The notes beneath the pieces are model-generated. The model ran no database searches. It was given only the letters and a program-made list of their open reading frames with translations, and had not been told where the DNA came from. DNA of 64,000 nt from Flavobacteriaceae bacterium. Lineage in GTDB: Bacteria; Bacteroidota; Bacteroidia; Flavobacteriales; Flavobacteriaceae. The DNA lies in assembly GCA_016744415.1 (NCBI GenBank), contig JADGEL010000002.1, positions 744,001 through 808,000 of the forward strand. Direction: 5' to 3'. Positions 9,341-18,500 of this stretch are shown here, piece by piece (positions within the stretch are counted from its first letter, which is position 1; every line of letters begins with the position of its first letter). Made by a program: the position numbers and the translations under genes.

Positions 9341-11869
9341 TTAGAAAGGATAATTGATACCAATATTATAAACTGCATTTCCAAAATTAAAATTTGCAAA
9401 CCACTTTTTACTATCTGGCTGGTAAGGCTCATACGTTTTAAATCCTGCATCTAAACGAATTACTAAAAAACTAAAGTCATAACGAATACCTAATCCAGAT
9501 CCCACAGCAATATCAGCTAATGAATTAAATCCAGTAAATTTTCCTTCAGACTCTATTAGCTCTGAATCTGTGATATCCCAAATATTCCCTGCATCAATAA
9601 ACAAAGCTCCTTTAAAACTGTTTATTATTTTAAATCGATACTCTAAACTCGATAAGATCTTTAAGCTACCTACATTATATTCGAGTCCTGTTTTTGTAGC
9701 TCCTGGACCTAAATCATATATTTTCCATGCTCGTAAGTCGTTTGCTCCTCCAATAAAATAACTCCTACTAAATGGAATTTCATCTGAATTACCGTACGGA
9801 ACTGCAATTCCTAAAAAGGCTCTGAATGCCAATACTTTGTCTATACTATTGCCCCAAAATTTCTTATACTCTAAATCTAGTTTGACATATTGAGCTACGG
9901 GTATTCCTAAAATTTCTTTTTTAGATTCATCCTCAGGCTCTTTTAAAACCAAATTTGACAATCCTCCTGCCGAGGCAAGTCGAGCTCTAAAAAACGAATA
10001 GTTGGGGTCATTAAAATTTTCTCTTGTATTGTAAATGAATTCGTATGTAACCATCGGAATAATTACATTCTCAGTAATAATATCATACTGTTTATCTATG
10101 TTTTGGGTTTCTTGATATTCAATTGGGTCGGTGCTTTCAAATCCATTTGTTGGATCTAATACATAATCTATATATGGCAATGGAATCAAATCTCCATTTT
10201 CATCATAATATTCAGGTGGCGTATTTCCAATACTCTCTGAAACATCAACTAAGTTATCATACTCTGATTTATAAACACTAAAGTAAGCATCTACATTTAA
10301 ATTTTTTATATACTGAGTGTTAAAAACCTCTAAACGGTGTGATATCCTCTTACTCGACTCCCAGTTATAATCAATAATACCTGTAAACTTTTGCTTATCT
10401 AATCCTATGTTTTTTTGAAAACTTGTACCCAGTGTGAATTTTGTTCTAGGTAACATCATTTTAGGAATTATCTTTTCTGTAGGGATAGGAAACATTATTC
10501 TTGGCACTTCTAAAGAGACGTCACCTCCAAACTCCCAAGCATTAAAAAATGCTTTATCATTGGTAGCTGCATCTTTTGAGTTAAAAAAAGCTCCTTGAAC
10601 AGAAAATTGTATTATACTAGCATCTTTAAAAACATTACGGGTTAATAATGATGCTTTACCTGAAATACCAAATTGTTTTATGTTAGAATGTGTTACTTCT
10701 GTACTTGCCGAAATTGAATATTTTTTAAACGGTGTTAGATAAATATTCGCTTCAAGATTAGTTGAATCTAGTTCGTTATAATTAATATTCACTAATCTAA
10801 AGTTCTTTAACCTTCTTATATTCCTCCTCGTTAAATCATTATTTATATCACTATAAACACTATTGGGTTCAATAAAAATGAAATTTGAAAATAGTTTTGG
10901 ATTGTATTTAAATTTATTGTGTGTTAAATAATGATATCCTTCAAAATTTTCTTCGTTTGCATAAGGGTCATCTTTACTTTTGTATGAGTAATCAGTAAAA
11001 ATATTTACTTTGGCAATCTTTTGGATTTGATAAGGAACTATAGATATAATATCATTTTTATCAATTAATCTATTATCAATAGTCATTAAAATATCAGACT
11101 TATAAGTATTAGAAGTAGAGTCACCTTTAAAGCCAATCGAGTTTCTAGAAAAATGATAGACCCCTAAATTACGATACATTTTTGTTATTCTATCAGCCTC
11201 ATTTTCAAACGTATTTAAATTAAAATCAATTCCTGATTTTATCAAGGTTTCATCTTTGTGCAATTCAAAAATTGAATCTAGGATAGGAGTTTTTATAACT
11301 CTAGTAACACTATCAAGTTTAAAAATTGTATCGGTTTCAATATTATAAACAACCGTTGCCTTTTTGTTATCTTTTAAGTTTTGATTATAAGAAACTTTAG
11401 CTCTAAAATATCCTCTCTGAATAAATTCTTCTTGTAACCTTTCTGCTGTGAGTCTCGTTTTTGCTGAATCTAAAATTACTGGAGCCTCTCCTTTTTTAAA
11501 AAACCAATTGTTAAAATCTGATCTATATTTTCGATAAACTCTTGATTGCTTTTCGGATAATACTGCCTTTAATGTTTTTTCTCTACCCGGAAAAGAATCT
11601 TTCCAAACCTCATATGAATTAAAAAAATCTTTGTTCCCTAAATTATAAAAATGCAACGCAACTGGTACTGTTAATGCTGTTTTGTTTGGACGCTGAATGA
11701 TATAGTCTATTACATCATTACTCTTGTTTTTTTTATCATTTACATTTACCGTGTTTTTTTTTAGTAAATGCTCATTGTCTGCAACATATTTGACTGTATT
11801 ACACGAAGAAAAAAGAAGTAGAGAAATACCGATAAATAGGATTAATATTTTGCAGTTGCTTTTCAACAA
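9341..11869 (-). CDS. tamL: TamL-type BamA/TamA family outer-membrane lipoprotein
   Basis: Outer-membrane beta-barrel protein of the Omp85 superfamily, 842 residues, in the lipidated form known as TamL in Bacteroidetes. A signal peptide ends in the lipobox LLFSSC (Cys23), followed by NTVKYVADNEHLL, typical of the family. POTRA-like repeats occupy roughly 40-370, and the C-terminal 16-strand barrel covers about 390-842, including SFFRARLASAGG, FSRSYFIGGANDLRAW (lid-lock type motif) and the terminal aromatic strand ending NYPF. It is expected to insert or assemble surface proteins together with TamB, which is not in this window. The only in-frame start is TTG at 11869 (a second TTG follows); there is no ATG. 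A near-perfect promoter lies upstream. Confidence 0.9.
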   Translation of the reverse strand: MLKSNCKILILFIGISLLLFSSCNTVKYVADNEHLLKKNTVNVNDKKNKSNDVIDYIIQRPNKTALTVPVALHFYNLGNKDFFNSYEVWKDSFPGREKTLKAVLSEKQSRVYRKYRSDFNNWFFKKGEAPVILDSAKTRLTAERLQEEFIQRGYFRAKVSYNQNLKDNKKATVVYNIETDTIFKLDSVTRVIKTPILDSIFELHKDETLIKSGIDFNLNTFENEADRITKMYRNLGVYHFSRNSIGFKGDSTSNTYKSDILMTIDNRLIDKNDIISIVPYQIQKIAKVNIFTDYSYKSKDDPYANEENFEGYHYLTHNKFKYNPKLFSNFIFIEPNSVYSDINNDLTRRNIRRLKNFRLVNINYNELDSTNLEANIYLTPFKKYSISASTEVTHSNIKQFGISGKASLLTRNVFKDASIIQFSVQGAFFNSKDAATNDKAFFNAWEFGGDVSLEVPRIMFPIPTEKIIPKMMLPRTKFTLGTSFQKNIGLDKQKFTGIIDYNWESSKRISHRLEVFNTQYIKNLNVDAYFSVYKSEYDNLVDVSESIGNTPPEYYDENGDLIPLPYIDYVLDPTNGFESTDPIEYQETQNIDKQYDIITENVIIPMVTYEFIYNTRENFNDPNYSFFRARLASAGGLSNLVLKEPEDESKKEILGIPVAQYVKLDLEYKKFWGNSIDKVLAFRAFLGIAVPYGNSDEIPFSRSYFIGGANDLRAWKIYDLGPGATKTGLEYNVGSLKILSSLEYRFKIINSFKGALFIDAGNIWDITDSELIESEGKFTGFNSLADIAVGSGLGIRYDFSFLVIRLDAGFKTYEPYQPDSKKWFANFNFGNAVYNIGINYPF

Positions 11870-11886
11870 ATAAGAGTTTAAATTTG
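11856..11886 (+). promoter_or_regulatory. Promoter of the SpoU methyltransferase gene
   Basis: TTG at 11856-11858, 20 nt, then TAAATTTG at 11879-11886 (exact TAnnTTTG). The -33 part lies inside the first codons of tamL. The leader before the ATG at 11908 would be about 16 nt. Confidence 0.55.
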
Positions 11887-11888
11887 CT

Positions 11889-11919
11889 CAAAAATAACAC
11901 ATTTATAATGTTATCCAAA
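11889..11919 (-). promoter_or_regulatory. Promoter of tamL
   Basis: Minus strand: TTTG at 11919-11916, 19 nt, then TATTTTTG at 11896-11889, a full match to the Bacteroidetes consensus. The -33 box lies inside the first codons of the divergent methyltransferase gene. The leader to the TTG start is about 14 nt. Confidence 0.7.
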
Positions 11920-12630
11920 AGTCAATCAAAGTTAATAACTAGTTTACATCAAAAAAAGTATCGCATTAAACATCAATTGTTTATTGTTGAAGGTATAAAA
12001 GCTGTGAATGAGTTTTTGAATTCTGATTTTAACCTACATTCTTTGTTTTGCACTTCGAGCTTTTCTCATCAACTACCAGAGGATAAAATTGAAATTGTTT
12101 CTGATACTGAATTAAAAAAAATAAGTAGCTTAAAAAACCCTAATGAAGTGTTGGCACTATTTCAAATTTCTGAAATAAAACCGATTGATACTTCAAAATT
12201 TATAGTGATCTTAGATAGCATAAACGACCCTGGTAATTTAGGCACAATTATTCGATTATGTGATTGGTTTGGAATTACCCAGCTTGTATGCTCAAAAGAT
12301 ACTGTAGATTGTTTTAACCCAAAAGTAGTGCAAGCTACAATGGGGTCATTGTCTAGAATTAAAATACAATATATTGATGTTTTAGATTTTTTGACCAAAA
12401 CTGATTTACCTATTTATACAGCAGTAATGGATGGCGAAAATGTTTATCAAAAAACATTAGATAAAGAAGCAGTTTTGGTAATGGGTAATGAAGCAAATGG
12501 AATTTCTGACGATGTATTGAAATTGATAACTCAAAAAATTTCGATTCCAAGATTTGGAAATTTACAACAAACCGAAAGTTTAAATGTAGCAACTGCTACA
12601 GCTATTTTGTTAAGTGAGTTTAAGCGTTAG
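11908..12630 (+). CDS. TrmH/SpoU family RNA 2'-O-methyltransferase
   Basis: SAM-dependent rRNA or tRNA ribose methyltransferase with the SPOUT trefoil-knot fold, 240 residues from the ATG at 11908 (MLSKSQSK). The N-terminal substrate-binding domain contains HQLFIVEGIKAVNEF. The three SpoU motifs follow: LDSINDPGNLGTIIR near residue 102, VMGNEANGIS near 193, and SLNVATATAILLSEF near 222. The exact target nucleotide cannot be told from sequence. It is divergent from tamL, an association seen often in flavobacteria, and its stop overlaps the stop of the convergent porT gene by 4 nt. Confidence 0.9.
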   Translation: MLSKSQSKLITSLHQKKYRIKHQLFIVEGIKAVNEFLNSDFNLHSLFCTSSFSHQLPEDKIEIVSDTELKKISSLKNPNEVLALFQISEIKPIDTSKFIVILDSINDPGNLGTIIRLCDWFGITQLVCSKDTVDCFNPKVVQATMGSLSRIKIQYIDVLDFLTKTDLPIYTAVMDGENVYQKTLDKEAVLVMGNEANGISDDVLKLITQKISIPRFGNLQQTESLNVATATAILLSEFKR

Positions 12631-13322
12631 TGAAAAGCCAAATTAATAAAAACCCCTCGAGTACCTAAATAATCTACAGACCCTGTCCACGGACTACTGG
12701 GGTCTTCATCATAAACCAATTCATTGTTGATAGCAAATGTGCCTCTGATTGAAGGTGAAAAAATAAAATAGGGCAAATAAAAATCGCAACCAATCCCTAG
12801 TTCATATCCAAAATTGCTCGATGTCATTCTAAATTCTCCATTAGAGTTATCATCAGGATTTTTTTCATTACTAGAAAAATTATAATCATAAGAAAACCCT
12901 CCTAACACATAAGGTCTAAAATTGTTAAGACGATTGGTACTTAGTTTTAAAAGCAGTGGAAGATGCAAGTAGGTAGCACCAATTTCGCGTACTCTTTCTC
13001 TATCACCTCCATCAATATTTGTAAATGTTAACACCTTAGTATTACTAGAAAGCCCAGGTTCTATTCGTAAAGTTATGTTGTTATGAATTTTCCAACCTGC
13101 AATCAAACCAACATTAAAGCCTACGCTTGACTCAACTTCTATATACGTATCATTATCGGCATATGAAACCTTAAATGATTTTTGATTCAAACCAAGATAG
13201 TACCCCCAATGAATCGTTCTATTATCAAACTTTGTAGAATATTGTATTTTTTCTCTTTGAGCATTCATAGAAAATATTCCTAAAAATACACAGCAAATAA
13301 AAAGGGTTATTAGTTTATTCAT
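12627..13322 (-). CDS. porT: PorT-like outer-membrane beta-barrel protein (T9SS)
   Basis: Outer-membrane protein of 231 residues with a cleavable signal peptide (cut near SMNAQRE) followed by an eight-strand-barrel type sequence rich in alternating aromatic residues. The segment REKIQYSTKFDNRTIHWGYYLGLNQK and the position directly downstream of ubiE match PorT/SprT, a protein needed for type IX secretion and gliding in Porphyromonas and Flavobacterium. This would serve the three T9SS-tailed proteins elsewhere in the window. The assignment rests on overall resemblance and context; a generic outer-membrane porin-like protein is the alternative. Confidence 0.75.
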   Translation of the reverse strand: MNKLITLFICCVFLGIFSMNAQREKIQYSTKFDNRTIHWGYYLGLNQKSFKVSYADNDTYIEVESSVGFNVGLIAGWKIHNNITLRIEPGLSSNTKVLTFTNIDGGDRERVREIGATYLHLPLLLKLSTNRLNNFRPYVLGGFSYDYNFSSNEKNPDDNSNGEFRMTSSNFGYELGIGCDFYLPYFIFSPSIRGTFAINNELVYDEDPSSPWTGSVDYLGTRGVFINLAFH

Positions 13323-13324
13323 AA

Positions 13325-14053
13325 TTATTTTGTAGCTGTATAAATAGTTGCTACTCCAAATGTTTGAGGTTTATTTTCTACCTCTATAAACCCAACTTTT
13401 CGCAAAATATTGTTAAGAGTTTCTCCATACGGAAATTTTGCTGCAGATTCTGATAAATAGGAATAAGCAGAACCCTCTTTTGAAAAGAGTTTTCCCATGA
13501 GTGGCAATATCTTTGAACTATGAAAATTATAAAACTGCTTATACGGACTTTTTGCCGGAACAGATGTTTCTAAAATAACAAAAGTTCCTTTAGGTTTTAA
13601 TACTCTTAAAATTTCGGCTAATCCTCTTTCTAAAGTTTCAAAATTTCGGATTCCGAAAGCTACAGTAATCGCATCAAATGTATTATTATCGAATGGGATT
13701 TTTTCTGAATCGCCTAAAACCAACTCTACATTATTTAAATTTTCTTTGGCAACTTTTTGCTTACCAACATTCAACATTCCTTCTGATATATCTAATCCTA
13801 TAATTTTTTTGGCACTTGTATTTTTTGATATATTAATCGCTAAATCTCCAGTACCAGTTGCAACATCTAACACCAAGTTTGGCTTGCTATCTGCCACCAA
13901 CTGAACCACTTTTTTACGCCACTTCACATCAATACCAAAAGATATCATACGGTTTAATCCGTCATAATTATCAGAAATATTATTGAACATTTGAGCAACT
14001 TGCTCTTTTTTGCCAAGGTCAGAATCTTTATAGGGTGTAACTTTTTCAGACAT
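13325..14053 (-). CDS. ubiE: Demethylmenaquinone methyltransferase
   Basis: SAM-dependent C-methyltransferase that converts demethylmenaquinone to menaquinone, the respiratory quinone of this group. The 242 residues are family-typical. Motif I is LVLDVATGTGDLAI near residues 60-72, with IIGLDISEGML next. The UbiE signatures YDGLNRMISFGIDVKWRK (near 30) and FDAITVAFGIRNFE (near 125) are present. It lies 2 nt upstream of porT and 4 nt downstream of the Nfu gene, so the three genes look like one operon. Confidence 0.96.
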   Translation of the reverse strand: MSEKVTPYKDSDLGKKEQVAQMFNNISDNYDGLNRMISFGIDVKWRKKVVQLVADSKPNLVLDVATGTGDLAINISKNTSAKKIIGLDISEGMLNVGKQKVAKENLNNVELVLGDSEKIPFDNNTFDAITVAFGIRNFETLERGLAEILRVLKPKGTFVILETSVPAKSPYKQFYNFHSSKILPLMGKLFSKEGSAYSYLSESAAKFPYGETLNNILRKVGFIEVENKPQTFGVATIYTATK

Positions 14054-14057
14054 AAAA

Positions 14058-14951
14058 TTAACCGTTTATTGCAGATACGTTTTCAATCTTATTCGGAATC
14101 ATTTGCTTTAGCATATTTTCAATACCACTTTTCAGAGTCATGGTAGCCGATGGGCAGCCACTACAAGCACCTTGCAACACCACATTCACAGTTTTAGTAT
14201 CCGGCTCATAAGAAACAAATTGAATATTACCTCCATCAGACGCTACAGCAGGCTTTACATATTCATCTAAAATACTGATAATTTGTTGCGAAGTTTCATC
14301 CAAATTTTGGGATGAAACAATTGAACTTTTTTCAGAAATTGGAGTTGCCGTTTCTGATATAATTTTGTTACCATCAACAATATAAGTTCTAATAAAGCTT
14401 CTTAATTCTTGACCAACTTCTTCCCATTCTACCATATCATATTTGGTAATTGAAATGTAATTTTCAGAAACAAATACTTCTTTTACAAAAGGAAAATTAA
14501 ATAACCCAACAGCAATTGGAGCTTCTTTTGCTTCGTCAATATTTTTAAACTCATAAGTTTGTGAAGCTAACATTTTATTAGAAACAAACTTCATAACACT
14601 TGGGTTTGGAGTTGACTCAGCATAAATCTCAATTGCTATTTTAGCTGATGATTTTTGAGCATCATCAATCAAGTGCCCCCCTTCATTTAAAAAATTTTCA
14701 ACTTGATCTTTAATTGAATCTGTAATATCTGTCCATTCAACAATATCATATTTTTCAATTGCAACAAAATTAGCTGCGATAAAAACTTTCTTTACAAACG
14801 GCAAATGAAATAATTGCTGCGCAAAAGGTGAGTTTTTGGCATCATCAATATTATTATATTCATAACTGCCATTTGTAATTTGAGCAGTGTGTGCAAATTT
14901 TAAAATAGCAGGATTTTTTGTGGGTTGTGCTGTTACAGTTATCGTCTTCAT
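14058..14951 (-). CDS. Nfu-type iron-sulfur scaffold with duplicated N-terminal domain
   Basis: Likely iron-sulfur cluster carrier, 297 residues. Two consecutive Nfu_N domains (about 5-95 and 105-195) precede a C-terminal NifU-like domain (about 222-292) carrying the cluster ligands in GACSGCPSAT (C263 and C266). The second Nfu_N copy has the canonical TPNPSVMKF motif, while the first reads TKNPAILKF, so the copies have diverged. The family passes 4Fe-4S clusters to apo-enzymes; the linkage to ubiE suggests, but does not prove, a role in respiratory metabolism. A TAnnTTTG element lies just upstream. Confidence 0.92.
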   Translation of the reverse strand: MKTITVTAQPTKNPAILKFAHTAQITNGSYEYNNIDDAKNSPFAQQLFHLPFVKKVFIAANFVAIEKYDIVEWTDITDSIKDQVENFLNEGGHLIDDAQKSSAKIAIEIYAESTPNPSVMKFVSNKMLASQTYEFKNIDEAKEAPIAVGLFNFPFVKEVFVSENYISITKYDMVEWEEVGQELRSFIRTYIVDGNKIISETATPISEKSSIVSSQNLDETSQQIISILDEYVKPAVASDGGNIQFVSYEPDTKTVNVVLQGACSGCPSATMTLKSGIENMLKQMIPNKIENVSAING

Positions 14952-14973
14952 TTTTCTACCTTAAATTGATTCG

Positions 14974-14981
14974 CAAAAATA
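14974..14981 (-). promoter_or_regulatory. Promoter -7 element of the nfu-ubiE-porT operon
   Basis: Minus-strand TATTTTTG, an exact TAnnTTTG match, 23 nt upstream of the ATG. No convincing -33 TTG is seen. Confidence 0.5.
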
Positions 14982-15122
14982 CTAAAACTATCGTTAATAG
15001 TTCTAAAATTTTAATGAGTGATATTAAGCCTTTTTGTTATAATTTTATTGTGTACTTCTTTAATATAAAACAAATGAGTGTAAAATATTATTATAATAAA
15101 GGTAGGAGATTTTAATCCTGAG

Positions 15123-15149
15123 TTGTTTTATAAAAAAAAGATATATTTG
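15123..15149 (+). promoter_or_regulatory. Promoter of the small protein / T9SS gene pair
   Basis: TATATTTG at 15142-15149 with TTG at 15123-15125. The 16-nt spacing is slightly short. The predicted leader to the ATG at 15182 is about 27 nt. The remaining gap from 14952 shows nothing else. Confidence 0.5.
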
Positions 15150-15181
15150 TTGTATTAATATCAGAAAAAATGTTTAAATAA

Positions 15182-15511
15182 ATGAAAAAAACATCCATTC
15201 TTGTTGTATTCATATTGCTAGTAAGCAACATCATTTACAGTCAAAATTATTCAGATAAAAAACATATCAATCAAATTAATAAAGAATACTCGGAAAATCT
15301 GCAATTAACAGCAGATGAATCTAAAGAGTTTGAACAGATTCTCTTAAAGTATAATCATCAACTTAAAGGTGCTGAACAAAATAAAAGTTTATTTAATAAA
15401 ATATTAAAAGAGCAAACTATAGCTGTGTTTAATTTAGTTTCTGCAGAACAATACACTCATTATAAAAAATTGGTTTTAGAATTAGAACCTTATAAAAAAT
15501 TTAAATTCTGA
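15182..15511 (+). CDS. Small secreted hypothetical protein
   Basis: 109 residues with a clear signal peptide (MKKTSILVVFILLVSNIIYSQ, cut after Ser20 or Gln21). The mature part is about 88 residues, helical and charged, with segments such as ADESKEFEQILLKYNHQ and SAEQYTHYKKLVLELEPY. It has no cysteine and no lipobox. I do not recognise a family. Its TGA overlaps the ATG of the following giant T9SS protein by one base (TGATG), implying translational coupling and a possible role in the export or folding of that neighbour. Confidence 0.75.
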   Translation: MKKTSILVVFILLVSNIIYSQNYSDKKHINQINKEYSENLQLTADESKEFEQILLKYNHQLKGAEQNKSLFNKILKEQTIAVFNLVSAEQYTHYKKLVLELEPYKKFKF

Positions 15512-18500
15512 TGAAATACCTTTATTTTTTATTTTTCGTTTTTATAAGTTTTTATCTTTCTGCACAAAACACAACATGTAGTGCTATTGACCCATTTTGC
15601 ACTGCTGATGGAGTTGACTTTCCTAGCAATACCAATAGTGGCAATGCTGAAGTAGGACCAAATTATGGGTGCTTAGGGACTGATACCCCAAACCCTTCTT
15701 GGTTTTATTTAAAGATTGATGAACCAGGAGATTTATTTATGTTGATAGAACAAAATTCAGCAGCAGATTTTACAGGAACTGGGCTCGATGTTGATTTTGT
15801 GGCTTGGGGGCCTTTTACAGAGGCAGAATATTTGGCAGGTATCTGTGGAGATTTAACTGGAGGAAATATTGTTCCCGGAGATGGTACTAGTGGAACATCT
15901 AATACTACTACAACTCAAGGATGTAGTTACTCTGGAAATGCAGTTGAAAACTTTAATATTATTGGTGCTAATGCTGGAGATTATTTTGTTTTATTAATTA
16001 CAAACTGGGGCAATGCTCCTGGGTTTATTCGCATGAACCAAACAAATACAAAAGGAGGCTCTACAGATTGCTCTATTTTAGATTCTACCTTGGGGCCTGA
16101 TCAAAATGTTTGTGAAGGTGATACCGTAGTTTTAGATGCAACACCAACAGCAGGCACTGCAATTTCATATAACTGGTCATTAGATACCGGAGCTGGTTTT
16201 AATAATTTTACACCAACACAAACTGGAGCAACACTTACTATTGATGGCACTACAGGAGTTGCTAAAGTTACAGGAACCTACAGAGTAGAGTTAGTTGATA
16301 TAAATGGAGTAACAGAAACTGACGAAGCGGTTATAACTTTTAGTACAACTCCCATTGCAAATAATACTACAAAAATCGAGCAATGCGATGATGACAATAA
16401 CAGCTTATGGAGTTTTGATCTTACAACTAGAAACACAGATATTATAGGAGCACAAGACGCAACACAGTTTACTATATCATATTACACGAATCAAAGTGAT
16501 GCTGATACTGATACTGATCCAATAACCTCACCAGCTACATATATTAACACATCAAACCCACAAACAATATATGCAAGAATAGCAAATAATGGAAATGTTG
16601 ATTGTTATAATACAACAAATTTTGAGATTGAAGTTTATGATACACCTATTGCTAACCCTGTAACAAATTTACATGAGTGTGATGATAATAATGATGACTC
16701 TTGGGATTTTAATTTAGATAGTCAATCGGGAACTATTCTAGGAACACAAGATACTACACAATTTACCATTACATATCATACAAGTTTGGTAGATGCAGAT
16801 GCAGATGCTAATCCAATTACTACCTCAACTAGTTATACCAATCTTTCAAACCCTCAAACTATATTTGTTCGAATTGATAATAATGATAATAATGACTGTT
16901 ATAATACAACCAGTTTTGAAATTGAAGTGTTTGATACACCAACCGCAAATATTGTTACTAAAATTGACGAATGTGATGACAATAATGATGGCTTTTTTGA
17001 TTTTGATTTAACTACTAAAAACACAGATATTTTAGGAGCGCAAGACGCAACACAGTTTACCATTACATATCACACAAGTATAGCTGATGCTGATGCAGAT
17101 ACAAATCCTATTGCAACTCCTTCAGCTTATACAAATACTTCTAGTCCACAAACAATATTTGTTCGGATTGATAATAATGACAATAACAATTGTTATGATA
17201 CTACTGATTTTGAAATTGAAGTTTACAAAAGCGCTTTCCCCTCAACAACAATAGCATTGTTGGGAAGTTGTGATGACACATCAGTAGGTAGTGATTTTGA
17301 TGGATTTATTATTTTTGATTTAACACAAAGAGAAACGGAAATTTTAAATGGGCAATCTACTGCTGATTTTACGCTTACCTATTTTACAGATGCAGGATAT
17401 ACAACCCAAATTCCTGTTGGAGATATAGCTAATTTTACAAATACAGTTGCTGGTGGACAAACCATTTATGTTAGAATGACTAATAATTTAAATGCCAATT
17501 GTTATTCTGACACTTCTTTTGAAATTGAAGTTTTTCCATTACCTGTTTTAAATACGTCACCCGGAATCCCTCCATACGAATTAATACAATGTGATGATCC
17601 AAGTAATGATGCTGAAGCAAATTTTAATTTAAACCAAGCAAATGGAGATGTAATTAACCCCGTTACGACAGAAACATTTATTTATTACACTTCAGAAGCT
17701 TTAGCTATTGCTGGAGTTCCTGGTACAGAAATTCCAGATGCAACTGCTTATTTTGTTACGGGTAGTGTAGATCAAGTTTGGGTTAGAGTAGTAACTGTGA
17801 ATGGATGTTTTAGAACAGCTATGGTTAATTTAATTATAAGACCTTCACAAATCAATCCAGATTATCAATTGTACGAATGTGATGATTTTTTAGACATCGA
17901 TGGGAATGATACGCCTACTAACAACGACACTGACGGAATTACAACTTTTGATTTTCAAGATGAAATAGATTTAATATTAGCGCCTTTTGCAGGCACTGCT
18001 GGTGTTTCTGTTAGTTGTCATCATACCGAGGCAGATTCAGATGCAGGTATTAACCCAATAGACCCAACAACCTATTCTAATTATCGAAATAAGACATCTG
18101 CTAATCAAGAAAGAATTTGGGTACGTATAGTAAGTACTTTAGGAAATGATTGTTTAGCCAATGGAAATTTTATCACCCTAAATGCAAATCAAGTACCAAT
18201 TGCAAATACAGTTGCAGATTTAAAATTGTGCGATAATGATGACGATGGTGATAATACCAATGGTATAGGAGTTTTATTTGATTTAGAAAGTCAAACAAAT
18301 TTAATTAGAGAAACGGGTACTGTAGCTACTGATTTCCCAATTACATACCACCTCTCTAAAGCAGATGCAGACACAGGAAATTCACCTCAAAGCAGTCCAT
18401 TCTCAAATACAACTAATGGTCAAACCATTTATGCAAGGATCGTAAATACAGCAACAGGTTGTGTTAATGCACATATAGAATTTAGCTTAATTGTTAACTC

